From: Marinitoga piezophila KA3
GTDB lineage: Bacteria; Thermotogota; Thermotogae; Petrotogales; Petrotogaceae
NCBI RefSeq assembly: GCF_000255135.1
Contig: NC_016751.1
Location: 1,798,001-1,862,000, forward strand
Direction: 5' to 3'
Length of the DNA: 64,000 nt
Shown: positions 43,738 through 52,939 of the stretch, piece by piece
Numbering within the stretch: position 1 is the first letter of the stretch
How the letters are laid out: the number at the start of each line of letters is the position of its first letter
Notes under the pieces: generated by a model
The model's database searches: none
The model's input: only the letters and a program-made list of their open reading frames with translations
What the model was told of the DNA's origin: nothing
Program-made: the position numbers and the translations under genes

Positions 43738-43798
43738 AAAATTTGATTTGATAATATCACCCCCTGATAATTAATTCTATATTGTATAAAAAATTCCC

Positions 43799-43827
43799 TT
43801 GAATTCTTAACAACATTAAAGTATAAT
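43799..43827 (+). promoter_or_regulatory. promoter of valS
   Basis: TTGAAT (43799-43804), a 17-bp spacer, TATAAT (43822-43827); the start codon is 40 bp further on. Confidence 0.75.
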
Positions 43828-43867
43828 ATAGGTAATAATCAATTTTCGAGAACTGGGAGGGAGAAAT

Positions 43868-46486
43868 ATGGATATTGGAAAAAGATATACTCCAAATGAA
43901 ATAGAAACAAAGTGGTACAAAGTTTGGCTTGACGAAGAATTGTTTAAAGCAAAAGGTGAAGGTAATGGTAAATTTTCTGTTGTGATACCTCCTCCTAACA
44001 TTACTGGAAAAATTCATATGGGACATGCTTTGAATATTTCCCTTCAGGATATAGTGACAAGATTTAAAAGGATGCAAGGTAAGGATACATTATGGTTACC
44101 TGGTGAAGACCATGCAGGTATTGCGACTCAGCATGTTGTAGAAAAGTTCCTTATGCAAAGCGAAGGAAAAAGAAAAGAAGATTATGGCAGGGAAGAATTT
44201 ATAAAAAGAGTATGGAATTGGGCAAATGAATATAGAGAACATATAAAAAAGCAAATAATGGCAATAGGTGCATCTGTTGACTGGTCAAGGGAAAGGTTTA
44301 CACTTGATGAAGGTTTAAATAAAGCTGTAAGAAAGGTATTTGTTGAATTATACAATGAAGGATATATATATAAAGGAAAATATATAGTAAACTGGTGTCC
44401 AAGCTGTGGCACAGTTTTATCAGATGAAGAGGTTGAACATAAAGATGAAAAAGGTGCATTATATCATATAAAATATCCAATAAAAGGTGAGGATAATTAT
44501 ATAATAATTGCAACAACAAGGCCAGAAACAATGTTAGGAGATACAGCAATAGCTGTACATCCATCAGACGAAAGATATAAGGATTATGTTGGAAAAGTAG
44601 CTATATTACCATTAGTAGGAAGGGAAATACCAATAATCGCAGATAAATATGTTGATCCATCATTTGGAACAGGTGCTTTAAAGGTTACGCCTGCACATGA
44701 TCCAAATGACTATTTACTTGGTCAGAGACATAATCTTGAATCAGTTCAAATAATGGATGAATATGCAAAGATAAATGAAAATGGTGGAAAATATGCCGGA
44801 ATGACAAGAGAAGAAGCAAGAAAGGCTGTAGTTGAAGATCTTGAAAAAGAAGGATATTTATTAAAAATAGAAGAATTAGAACATTCAGTTGGTCATTGTT
44901 ACAGATGTGATACAGTAGTTGAACCATTCCTCTTAGATCAATGGTTTGTAAAAATGAAACCACTTGCAGAAAAAGCAATAGAAGCTGTAGAAGACGGAGA
45001 CATAAAATTCTATCCTGAAAGATGGAAAAAGGTATACCTTAACTGGATGAATGAAATAAGGGATTGGTGTATTTCAAGACAATTATGGTGGGGACATAGA
45101 ATACCTGTATGGTATTGTGAAGATTGTGGACATATAAATGTTTCTGAAGAAGATGTACATAAATGTGAAAAATGTGGATCCACAAATCTAAGGCAGGATG
45201 AAGATGTACTTGATACATGGTTTAGCTCTGCATTATGGCCATTTTCAACATTGGGTTGGCCAGAAGAAACAGAAGATCTCAAAAAATACTATCCAACTGA
45301 TCTGTTAATGACAGGTTTTGACATAATCTTTTTCTGGGTAGCAAGAATGATTGTAATGGGAGAAAAATTCATGGGAGATAAACCATTCTCAGATGTATAT
45401 ATTCATCAACTTGTAAGGGATAAACATGGACGAAAAATGTCAAAATCCCTTGGAAACGGTATTGACCCACTTGAAGTTATTGAAAAATATGGTGCTGATC
45501 CAATGAGATTTGCACTGGCAATTCTCGCGGCACAGGGAAGGGACATAAAATTAGATCTTCAAATAATTGATTCATATTCAAAATTTGCAAATAAAATATG
45601 GAATGCTACAAGGTTTGTATTGTTGAATATGGATGATTTTGAAAAGATGGAATTAAAACCGGAAGACTTAACCCTTGAAGACAAATGGATGCTTACAAGA
45701 TTGAATAAAACAATAAAAGAAGTTACAGAAGCAATAGAAAAATACGAGTTTAACATTGCAGCAAGAGCATTATACGATTTCTTCTGGAATGAATACTGTG
45801 ATTGGTATATAGAAGCTGTGAAAAATAGATTAAAATCAGAAGATAAAAAACTTGCACAAAATGTATTGGTTCGTGTTTTAGACTCTTCGTTAAGATTATT
45901 GCATCCATTTATGCCATTTTTAACAGAAGAATTATGGCAGAATTTACCAAAGATTACAGATGAAAAGTATCTTGTAACTGCAAAATGGCCAGAGTATAAT
46001 GAAAACTTCGTATTTGAAAATGAAGAAGCAGAATTTGAAAAGATAAAAGCATTTATTAGAGGTATAAGAAATGTAAAAGCTGATATAAATATTCCACAGA
46101 TAACAAAGGTTGAAATAGCATATAAAACTTTAAGCGATAATGACTGGATAAAGAGAAATGAAAAGACAGTTAAAGAATTGGCATTTGTAACAAATATAGA
46201 AATAGTTTCAGAAAAACCTGAAAAATCTGCAACATCATATGTTGATGAAGATGTTGAAGCATACGTAAAGCTTGGGGAACTTATTGATATAGAAGCTGAA
46301 AAAGAAAGATTAAACAAAAAGCTTGAAAAACTCAATAAAGAATTCCAGAAATACGATAAAAAATTAAATAACAAAAACTTTATTGAAAGAGCTCCTGAAG
46401 AAGTAATAGAAGAAACAAAAGAAAAATTTGAAATGGTAAAAAGCCAGATTGAAAAATTAGAAAAATTATTAAGGGAGTTAGATTAA
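43868..46486 (+). CDS. valS: valyl-tRNA synthetase
   Basis: An 872-residue class I synthetase. HMGHAL (about residue 50) and KMSKSLGN (about 527) form the adenylation site. The CP1 editing domain contains TTRPETMLGDTA (about 218-229). Zinc-ribbon cysteines are at WCPSCG and CEDCGHI/CEKCG. The C-terminal coiled-coil arm (EKERLNKKLEKLNKEFQKY) is typical of ValRS. Full length. GGGAGGGAG is the ribosome binding site. folC begins directly after its stop. Confidence 0.96.
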   Translation: MDIGKRYTPNEIETKWYKVWLDEELFKAKGEGNGKFSVVIPPPNITGKIHMGHALNISLQDIVTRFKRMQGKDTLWLPGEDHAGIATQHVVEKFLMQSEGKRKEDYGREEFIKRVWNWANEYREHIKKQIMAIGASVDWSRERFTLDEGLNKAVRKVFVELYNEGYIYKGKYIVNWCPSCGTVLSDEEVEHKDEKGALYHIKYPIKGEDNYIIIATTRPETMLGDTAIAVHPSDERYKDYVGKVAILPLVGREIPIIADKYVDPSFGTGALKVTPAHDPNDYLLGQRHNLESVQIMDEYAKINENGGKYAGMTREEARKAVVEDLEKEGYLLKIEELEHSVGHCYRCDTVVEPFLLDQWFVKMKPLAEKAIEAVEDGDIKFYPERWKKVYLNWMNEIRDWCISRQLWWGHRIPVWYCEDCGHINVSEEDVHKCEKCGSTNLRQDEDVLDTWFSSALWPFSTLGWPEETEDLKKYYPTDLLMTGFDIIFFWVARMIVMGEKFMGDKPFSDVYIHQLVRDKHGRKMSKSLGNGIDPLEVIEKYGADPMRFALAILAAQGRDIKLDLQIIDSYSKFANKIWNATRFVLLNMDDFEKMELKPEDLTLEDKWMLTRLNKTIKEVTEAIEKYEFNIAARALYDFFWNEYCDWYIEAVKNRLKSEDKKLAQNVLVRVLDSSLRLLHPFMPFLTEELWQNLPKITDEKYLVTAKWPEYNENFVFENEEAEFEKIKAFIRGIRNVKADINIPQITKVEIAYKTLSDNDWIKRNEKTVKELAFVTNIEIVSEKPEKSATSYVDEDVEAYVKLGELIDIEAEKERLNKKLEKLNKEFQKYDKKLNNKNFIERAPEEVIEETKEKFEMVKSQIEKLEKLLRELD

Positions 46487-47803
46487 ATGATAGAGTCACT
46501 TCGAAAGGCTGTAGAGTATATATACGATAGGCGTGGTGGCACAAGAATAAAGTATGGTTTAGATAGAATAAACAAATTATGTGAATTATTGGGGAATCCT
46601 CAAAGGGATTTCCCTGTTATTCATGTAACAGGAACAAATGGTAAGGGAAGTACATCAAAAGCTATACATGAGATATTAAAAGCTCATGGGTTAAAAACAG
46701 GAATATTTACCTCTCCGCATTTAACCAATATAAAAGAGAGAATAAAAATAAACGGAAAATCCATAACAGAAAAGGAATTTGTTTCAATTCTTAATGATAT
46801 GATTATTCCAATTGAAAAAATGGATGCCATGTCAGAAGATATGTCGCCATCATTTTTTGAAATTATTACCGCATTGGCATTAAAATATTTTTCAGAACAA
46901 AATGTTGATGTAGCTGTACTTGAAGTAGGACTTGGAGGAAGACTTGACGCTACTAATGTTGTGAATTCTGAAGTTTCTGTTATTACAACAGTACAATATG
47001 ATCATACAAGTTTACTTGGAGATACATTAGAACAAATAGCCTATGAAAAAGCCGGAATAATAAAACCTGATAATTATTTAGTATTAGGAAATATAAATGA
47101 ATCTTCAAAAGAGGTAATATTTGAAAGAGCCAATGAAGTTGGAATAAGAAAAGTATTTGAATTTGAAAAGGACTATAATTTTAAAAATCCCATATATTCA
47201 TTGAATTGGAATTCAATTGATTATAAGAGCATATATACAGAAATTCCCGGGCTTGTATTCAAAGCAAATGGAACATATCAACCATATAATGTATCCACAG
47301 CTGTTATGGCAGTAGAGGCATATATGGAAAAAAAAGAGTTAAAATTTGATATTGAAAAAACAAAAAAAGGATTAAAAAACTTTTTATGGGAAGGGCGTTT
47401 TGAATTAATAGAATATAATGATAAAAAGGTTATATTAGAAGGAGCGCACAATATTTCTGGAGCTTTGGCATTAAAAAATTCAATTAAAATATACACAAAA
47501 AACTTCAAAAAAGCAGCTTTAATTGGAATATTAGATGATAAAGATTTTGAAGGAATGGTAAAGTTAATGGCAGATAACTTTGATTATATAATAGTTACTC
47601 AGGTTCCAAATAAACGATCTTCAAATCCAGAAGCAGTATATAAAGCATTTAAAAAATACTCAAGAAACGTTACATATATTCAGGATCCAATAAAAGCCTT
47701 TGATTATTTACTTACCATTCCGTATGATTATTATTTTGTTACAGGTTCTCTTTATTTGGTTGGAAAAATAAGAGGATATATGTTAAATCTGGAGGAAATA
47801 TAA
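46487..47803 (+). CDS. folC: folylpolyglutamate synthase / dihydrofolate synthase
   Basis: A 438-residue Mur-ligase-family enzyme that adds glutamate to folates. ATP loop VTGTNGKGSTS (about 45-55), HLTNIKERI, and the carbamoylated-Lys region YEKAGIIKP (about 186). No gap to valS upstream, and one base shared with the ruvA start (TAATG), so valS-folC-ruvA form one operon. Confidence 0.92.
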   Translation: MIESLRKAVEYIYDRRGGTRIKYGLDRINKLCELLGNPQRDFPVIHVTGTNGKGSTSKAIHEILKAHGLKTGIFTSPHLTNIKERIKINGKSITEKEFVSILNDMIIPIEKMDAMSEDMSPSFFEIITALALKYFSEQNVDVAVLEVGLGGRLDATNVVNSEVSVITTVQYDHTSLLGDTLEQIAYEKAGIIKPDNYLVLGNINESSKEVIFERANEVGIRKVFEFEKDYNFKNPIYSLNWNSIDYKSIYTEIPGLVFKANGTYQPYNVSTAVMAVEAYMEKKELKFDIEKTKKGLKNFLWEGRFELIEYNDKKVILEGAHNISGALALKNSIKIYTKNFKKAALIGILDDKDFEGMVKLMADNFDYIIVTQVPNKRSSNPEAVYKAFKKYSRNVTYIQDPIKAFDYLLTIPYDYYFVTGSLYLVGKIRGYMLNLEEI

Positions 47804-48360
47804 TGATTAGAAAAGTAAGAGGAAAAGTGGAAAAATTAACTCCAGACGAAATAATAATAGAATCTGGAAATATGTTTTTTGAAAGTATTCCAACATACAG
47901 GATTTTAGAAAGATGTGAAATAGGAAAAGAATATGTGTTTGAAACACATCTTGAAATATCAGAATGGAACATAGCTTTTTATATGTTTTATGATGATATT
48001 GAAAGAAATATATTTCTTAATTTAAAAAAGGTTTCAAAACTTGGTGGAAAAAGTGCATTGAAAATTCTTCAGAAAATAGATGTAGAACAATTAATAAATA
48101 TGATAGCTTCTCAGGATGTAAAGGGATTATCTAAACTTCCTGGAATAGGTAAAAAAACAGCAGAAAGAATAATCAACGAATTGGGTGAAAATCTTGAAAC
48201 CTTACCTGTAAGTGGAGAAAGTACAAAATTAAAAGATGCTCTTGAAGCTCTTGAAGCTCTGGGATTTGAAAAAAACAAAGTATTTAATGTATTAAAGGAA
48301 ATAGATATAGAAAAATTGACGCTTGAGAATATAATTACACAAGCTTTGAAGAAATTGTGA
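47803..48360 (+). CDS. ruvA: Holliday junction DNA helicase subunit RuvA
   Basis: A 185-residue protein. N-terminal OB domain (1-65), two HhH motifs (LGGKSALKILQKID at about 75-90, LPGIGKKTAERIINEL at about 109-124), and a C-terminal domain III (about 145-185) that contacts RuvB. It binds four-way junctions. ruvB is not in the window. GGAGGAAAT precedes the start. Confidence 0.93.
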   Translation: MIRKVRGKVEKLTPDEIIIESGNMFFESIPTYRILERCEIGKEYVFETHLEISEWNIAFYMFYDDIERNIFLNLKKVSKLGGKSALKILQKIDVEQLINMIASQDVKGLSKLPGIGKKTAERIINELGENLETLPVSGESTKLKDALEALEALGFEKNKVFNVLKEIDIEKLTLENIITQALKKL

Positions 48361-48420
48361 TAATATCTTAATTTTAATTAATGAAAATAATGTTAAAATA
48401 TAGAATGTCGGGGGTGTGCT

Positions 48421-49770
48421 ATGAAAGTATTAATTCTGGCAGCTGGTCTTGGAAAAAGGATGAAATCAAAATATCCAAAGGTAATGCACAAAATTCTTGA
48501 AAAAGAATTGGTAAATTGGGTAATAGATACTGCGAAAGAATTAAATCCTACAGAAATAGGAGTTGTTCTTGGATATAAAGGAGAACTTGTTGAAAAAATA
48601 CTTCCAGAAGGAATAAAAATATATTATCAAAAAGAACAATTGGGAACTGGTCATGCTGTAATGTCAGCTGAAGAATTTTTAAATGACGAAGATATATTAA
48701 TATTATATGGAGATACACCATTAATTACCGCTTCAACATTGTCGAAGTTAATTGATAAACATAAAAATACAAATGCAGATGCTACAATTCTAACCGCAAT
48801 TTTAGATAATCCTGCTGGATATGGTAGAATAGTAAAAGATGAAAATGGAAAGTTCATAAATATTGTAGAAGATGCTGATGCATCAGAAGAAGAAAAGAAA
48901 ATAAAAGAAATAAATTCAGGTTTCGTTATATTTAAGGGAGATAAGCTAAAAAATGCATTAAAAGAGTTAAAACCAAATAATAATCAAGGTGAATATTATC
49001 TAACAGATGTTCCTAAAATGCTAGAAAATGTGGAAACATATGTTTTAGAAGATTTTTCAGAAGCGTTGGGAATTAATAATAGAATTCAGCTGGCAAATGC
49101 TGAAAAAATATTAAGAAAAAGAATACTTGAAAATTTAATGCTAAACGGAGTTACAATAACAGATCCCGATACAGTATATATAGGTCCTGACGTAAAAATA
49201 GGGCAGGATACAATAATTTATCCAATGACATTTATATATGGAAAAACAGAAATAGGTGAAGATTGCGAAATAGGTCCTATGACACGAATAAATAATTGTC
49301 AAATAGGAAATAACGTGAAAATATTACGTTCAGAATGTGAAGATGCTATATTGAAAGATAATGTATCCGTTGGGCCATACTCCAGATTAAGAACCGGAAC
49401 AGTATTAAATGAAAAGGTAAAAATAGGAAATTATGTTGAAACGAAAAAAACAATAGTGGGTAAAGGTTCAAAAGCACAACATTTAACCTATCTTGGTGAT
49501 GCGACAATAGGTGAAGATGTAAATATAGGTGCTGGAACAATTACATGTAATTATGATGGAAAAAATAAACATAAAACATTTATTGGAGATAGAGTTTTTG
49601 TAGGTAGCAATACAGCATTGGTAGCTCCAGTAAAAATAGAAAATGATGTTTTAATAGGTGCTGGTTCAACAATAACAGAAGATATACCTGAAGGTTCACT
49701 TGCACTTGGAAGAGCAAGGCAGGTAACAAAAGAAAATTGGGTATTTAATAAGAGGGAGAAAGGAGAGTAA
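48421..49770 (+). CDS. glmU: bifunctional UDP-GlcNAc pyrophosphorylase / GlcN-1-P acetyltransferase
   Basis: A 449-residue enzyme making UDP-N-acetylglucosamine for peptidoglycan. The N-terminal nucleotidyltransferase has LAAGLGKRMKSKYPKVMH (about 6-23) and the QLGTGHAV block. The C-terminal half (from about 250) is a left-handed beta helix of hexapeptide repeats with the catalytic-site region KIGNYVETKK and LTYLGDATIG. Heads a run glmU-prs-rplY-pth with small gaps. A GGGGGTG ribosome binding site precedes the ATG. Confidence 0.95.
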   Translation: MKVLILAAGLGKRMKSKYPKVMHKILEKELVNWVIDTAKELNPTEIGVVLGYKGELVEKILPEGIKIYYQKEQLGTGHAVMSAEEFLNDEDILILYGDTPLITASTLSKLIDKHKNTNADATILTAILDNPAGYGRIVKDENGKFINIVEDADASEEEKKIKEINSGFVIFKGDKLKNALKELKPNNNQGEYYLTDVPKMLENVETYVLEDFSEALGINNRIQLANAEKILRKRILENLMLNGVTITDPDTVYIGPDVKIGQDTIIYPMTFIYGKTEIGEDCEIGPMTRINNCQIGNNVKILRSECEDAILKDNVSVGPYSRLRTGTVLNEKVKIGNYVETKKTIVGKGSKAQHLTYLGDATIGEDVNIGAGTITCNYDGKNKHKTFIGDRVFVGSNTALVAPVKIENDVLIGAGSTITEDIPEGSLALGRARQVTKENWVFNKREKGE

Positions 49771-49775
49771 AAATT

Positions 49776-50732
49776 ATGCCTTTTTCAATGGCCCACGAAA
49801 TTAAAATATTTTCCGGTTCAGCTAATCAGCCATTAGCTGAAAAAATTGTTCAGTATCTTGGAACAAGATTAAGTGAAGTAGAACTTGGAAGATTTGCTGA
49901 TGGTGAAGTAAATCTTCGAATTGGTGAAACAGTTAGAGGACTTGATACATTTGTTATTCAGTCAACCTCTTCACCTGTAAATGAAAGCTTAATGGAATTA
50001 CTTGTAATGATTGATGCATTAAAAAGAGCATCAGCAAATTCAATAGCTGTTGTAATTCCATATTTTGGTTATGCGCGTCAGGACAGAAAAGTAAGAGGTA
50101 GAGATCCAATATCAGCAAAACTTGTAGCCAATCTATTGACTGTTGCAGGAGCAACAAGAATAGTAACAATAGACTTGCATGCGGAACAGATTCAGGGATT
50201 CTTTGATATACCTGTTGATAATCTTATGGGATTTCCTGTATTTGTAAATTATTTTAGAAATGAATGCGAAGATTTTGATGAAGAAAATTCCGTTGTTGTT
50301 TCACCAGATGTTGGTGGAGTAAAAAGAGCAAGGAAATTTGCAGAAAAAATGAATTTACCACTTGCAATACTCGATAAAAGAAGACCAAAAGATAATGTAG
50401 CAGAGATAGTCAATATAATTGGTGATGTAAATAATAAAGTAGCTATAATATTTGATGATATAATAGATACAGGAGGATCGTTAGTTGGAGCAGCAGAAAT
50501 GCTCGTAAAAAATGGCGCTAAAAAGGTTATAGCGTGTGCAACTCATGGAGTTCTTTCCAAAAATGCAAAGGAAAAGTTACAAAATTCAGTAATTGAAAAA
50601 ATATATGTTACAGATACAATATATCATAATGATTTGCCGGACAAATTTGAAGTATTAAGCGTATCTTCAATTCTCGGTGAAACAATTGCAAGGATCAAAA
50701 ATAATTTATCAGTAAGTATACTCTTTAAATAA
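49776..50732 (+). CDS. prs: ribose-phosphate pyrophosphokinase
   Basis: A 318-residue PRPP synthase. Features: FSGSANQPLAEKI, the flexible catalytic loop YARQDRKVRGRDPISAKL (about 102-119), and the PRPP-binding motif IIFDDIIDTGGSL (about 223-235). It supplies PRPP for nucleotides, His and Trp. Five bases after glmU, an arrangement common in Gram-positive bacteria. Confidence 0.95.
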   Translation: MPFSMAHEIKIFSGSANQPLAEKIVQYLGTRLSEVELGRFADGEVNLRIGETVRGLDTFVIQSTSSPVNESLMELLVMIDALKRASANSIAVVIPYFGYARQDRKVRGRDPISAKLVANLLTVAGATRIVTIDLHAEQIQGFFDIPVDNLMGFPVFVNYFRNECEDFDEENSVVVSPDVGGVKRARKFAEKMNLPLAILDKRRPKDNVAEIVNIIGDVNNKVAIIFDDIIDTGGSLVGAAEMLVKNGAKKVIACATHGVLSKNAKEKLQNSVIEKIYVTDTIYHNDLPDKFEVLSVSSILGETIARIKNNLSVSILFK

Positions 50733-50761
50733 AATAATTTATTAACATAGGAGGGATTAAA

Positions 50762-51385
50762 ATGGCAAAAGTATACCAGCTAAAAGCTATTGAAAGAAAA
50801 GAAGGAGAAAAAGCAAATCACATCAAAAAAGAAGGTTTTATTCCCGCTATAGTCTATGGACCTGGTTTAGAAGGCGGAAATATTGCTTTAAAGGTTTCTT
50901 CTGTTGATGCATTCTTAATGATTGAAAAAATTGAAGAAACAACACCTATTCAATTAAACATTGAAAAGGAAAATGGTGAAACATATTCAGTAACAACATT
51001 CTTAAAGACATTACAGAGACACAAAGTATCAGATAAACCAATTCACATTGATTTCTATGTTCCATCAGCAGGACATAAAATGCACCTTAACATTCCTATT
51101 GAATTTACAGGTGAAGCAAAAGGATTATCAAGAGGCGGTATGTTAGAAATCCACTACCACGAATTACCAGTTGAAATATTACCAAAAGATATTGTAGAAA
51201 AATTCGTAGTAGATATTTCAGAATTAGATCTTGGAGATCATATTACAGTAAAAGACCTCAACATATCTGAAGAAATAGATGTATTACTTGACCCAGAAGA
51301 AGTTGTTATAGCTGTTACAGAACCAAGAGCAGCTGAAACAACAGGTGAAGAAGAAACAGAAGAAGCAGAAGGAGAAGAAGCTTAA
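50762..51385 (+). CDS. rplY: 50S ribosomal protein L25 (CTC form)
   Basis: A 207-residue protein: N-terminal L25 domain (IKKEGFIPAIVYGPGLEGG) binding 5S rRNA and the longer C-terminal CTC domain, ending in an acidic tail (ETTGEEETEEAEGEEA). GGAGGG precedes the start. Located between prs and pth as in Firmicutes. Confidence 0.94.
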   Translation: MAKVYQLKAIERKEGEKANHIKKEGFIPAIVYGPGLEGGNIALKVSSVDAFLMIEKIEETTPIQLNIEKENGETYSVTTFLKTLQRHKVSDKPIHIDFYVPSAGHKMHLNIPIEFTGEAKGLSRGGMLEIHYHELPVEILPKDIVEKFVVDISELDLGDHITVKDLNISEEIDVLLDPEEVVIAVTEPRAAETTGEEETEEAEGEEA

Positions 51386-51392
51386 TTAAACT

Positions 51393-51968
51393 ATGAAAAT
51401 AATAATAGGATTAGGTAATCCAGGCCCACGTTATGTCTTTACAAAGCATAACGTGGGGTTTTTGGTTATCGATAGATATTATGAGTTAAATAAGCAGATA
51501 TTCAAAAAAATTGAAAAAAACACCTTTGAAGGATATATAAATGATGATATAATATTAATAAAACCGCTTACATATATGAATTTAAGCGGAAAGGTGTTTT
51601 TTGAACTGAAAAATTATATAGAAGAAATATCACCGGAGAATATACTGGTAATATATGATGATATATCCATTGATCTTGGGAAGATTAGAATAAGACCAAA
51701 TGGTTCTGCTGGAGGCCATAATGGATTAAAATCCATTATCTCCGTACTTGGTACAAAAGACTTTCCAAGGATACGCGTTGGAATAGGGCCAAAACCAGAA
51801 GGAATAGACCTTGCAGATTATGTATTAAGTGAGTTTACAAATGAAGAAATGTATAAATTATACAAAGTAATAGATAAAACAGTAGATGCAATAAACATTA
51901 TTCTCGGAGGAAAAATAACAGATGCAATGAACAAATATAACAATCGTGATTTAACTGGAGATGATTAA
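51393..51968 (+). CDS. pth: peptidyl-tRNA hydrolase
   Basis: A 191-residue enzyme that releases peptides from peptidyl-tRNA dropped by ribosomes. IGLGNPGPRYVFTKHNVGF carries the active-site His and Asn region; KPLTYMNLSG and RIRPNGSAGGHNGLKS complete the family blocks. It starts 7 bp after rplY and overlaps the next gene by 8 bp. Confidence 0.95.
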   Translation: MKIIIGLGNPGPRYVFTKHNVGFLVIDRYYELNKQIFKKIEKNTFEGYINDDIILIKPLTYMNLSGKVFFELKNYIEEISPENILVIYDDISIDLGKIRIRPNGSAGGHNGLKSIISVLGTKDFPRIRVGIGPKPEGIDLADYVLSEFTNEEMYKLYKVIDKTVDAINIILGGKITDAMNKYNNRDLTGDD

Positions 51969-52404
51969 ATTGAAATGTCAATTATGCAAAACCAATGAAG
52001 CGGAAATAGTCCAGAAATTTGATTATGACGGAATAATGACTGAAATTGGATATTGTCAAAAATGCATGAAGGAAATTATGAAATTTCATCTTTCTCCAGT
52101 AAATGAAACAACGATAAAATTCTTTACTACAAAACTTTTTTTTAAAAACCATTCAAAATTTATGGAATCCTCGGTTGAAATTAGCGGGGTAAAAACATGG
52201 GTATTATCAGAAGGGCCTATACATTCAAAGCGTTTAATATTTAAAGAAGATGAAAACTCAAAAATACGAGATACGCAAACAGTAATTGAAAGAACATTAT
52301 ATTATTTATCTAAAGAATATGAGGCAGCCAGAAAAAACAACGATATAGATAAAATGGAAGCAATAGAAAAGATTATAAAAAAATTAAAAAGAATGCTTAA
52401 ATAA
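51961..52404 (+). CDS. McsA-like zinc-finger protein with UVR motif
   Basis: A 147-residue protein. Two CxxC pairs at CQLC (about residues 6-9) and CQKC form an N-terminal zinc ribbon. The last 35 residues (LSKEYEAARKNNDIDKMEAIEKII) resemble a UvrB/UvrC (UVR) motif. This combination is that of McsA, an activator of the McsB kinase and modulator of ClpC in Firmicutes. Neither mcsB nor ctsR is seen here, and clpC is 32 kb away. The true start may be TTG at 51970, 10 nt after GGAG; the ATG at 51961 has almost no spacing. Confidence 0.7.
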   Translation: MIKLKCQLCKTNEAEIVQKFDYDGIMTEIGYCQKCMKEIMKFHLSPVNETTIKFFTTKLFFKNHSKFMESSVEISGVKTWVLSEGPIHSKRLIFKEDENSKIRDTQTVIERTLYYLSKEYEAARKNNDIDKMEAIEKIIKKLKRMLK

Positions 52405-52446
52405 AAAATCCCCTCTATTTGGAAAACCAGATAGAGGGGATTTATA
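52404..52446. terminator. bidirectional terminator between the McsA-like and STAS genes
   Basis: A 17-bp stem (52406-52422 with 52427-52443, including one T-G pair) around loop AAAA. The minus-strand exit is a run of six Ts, so it terminates the STAS gene well; the plus side is A/T-rich. Confidence 0.85.
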
Positions 52447-52456
52447 AATATTAAAT

Positions 52457-52807
52457 TTAAATAGCAGTTTTACTATAACGTTTAGCTTCTTCTATTGTAT
52501 CTAAAATAAGCATAAGATTAATAACCTTGGTAATTTTTAAGATATTTTTAATCATAGAATTTATATTTATAAAAATCAATTTATTATTAAAATGTCTGGC
52601 TTTTTGAATTAAAGTAATAATTATTCCAAGTCCGTTACTATCCATATAATATACATTTGAAAAATCCACAATAATATTACTATCCTTTATATCTAAAATT
52701 TCCTCTAATTGTTTTTTTACAAATTTTCCATTTTCTATATTCAAATTATCATTAAATTTTAAAAGATAATAATTATTAAATTTTTCTATATCACAATATT
52801 TCTTCAT
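52457..52807 (-). CDS. STAS-domain protein (anti-sigma-factor-antagonist type), copy 1
   Basis: A 116-residue single STAS domain with the phosphorylatable Ser in YYMDSNGLGI (about residue 59), as in SpoIIAA/RsbV. Such proteins switch partners with an anti-sigma kinase. No kinase or sigma gene is adjacent. The ATG at 52807 is preferred because GGAGG is 8 nt upstream; the earlier ATGs overlap it. The second half is Ile/Asn-rich. Confidence 0.82.
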   Translation of the reverse strand: MKKYCDIEKFNNYYLLKFNDNLNIENGKFVKKQLEEILDIKDSNIIVDFSNVYYMDSNGLGIIITLIQKARHFNNKLIFININSMIKNILKITKVINLMLILDTIEEAKRYSKTAI

Positions 52808-52939
52808 TTCCATCACCTCCGACATTAAATATATCGTCTATAAAATCAGTTGCTTTAATAAACAAAAAAAGTGAAATAATTATATAATTTATGATATAAT
52901 ATTTCTATAAAAAATAACAAAATGAAAAGGAGGGGCAAA

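Noticed and set aside
45559-46374. 271-codon minus-strand frame opposite valS
   Set aside because: Antisense shadow of the valS 3' part; no Shine-Dalgarno, Ser/Phe-rich translation.
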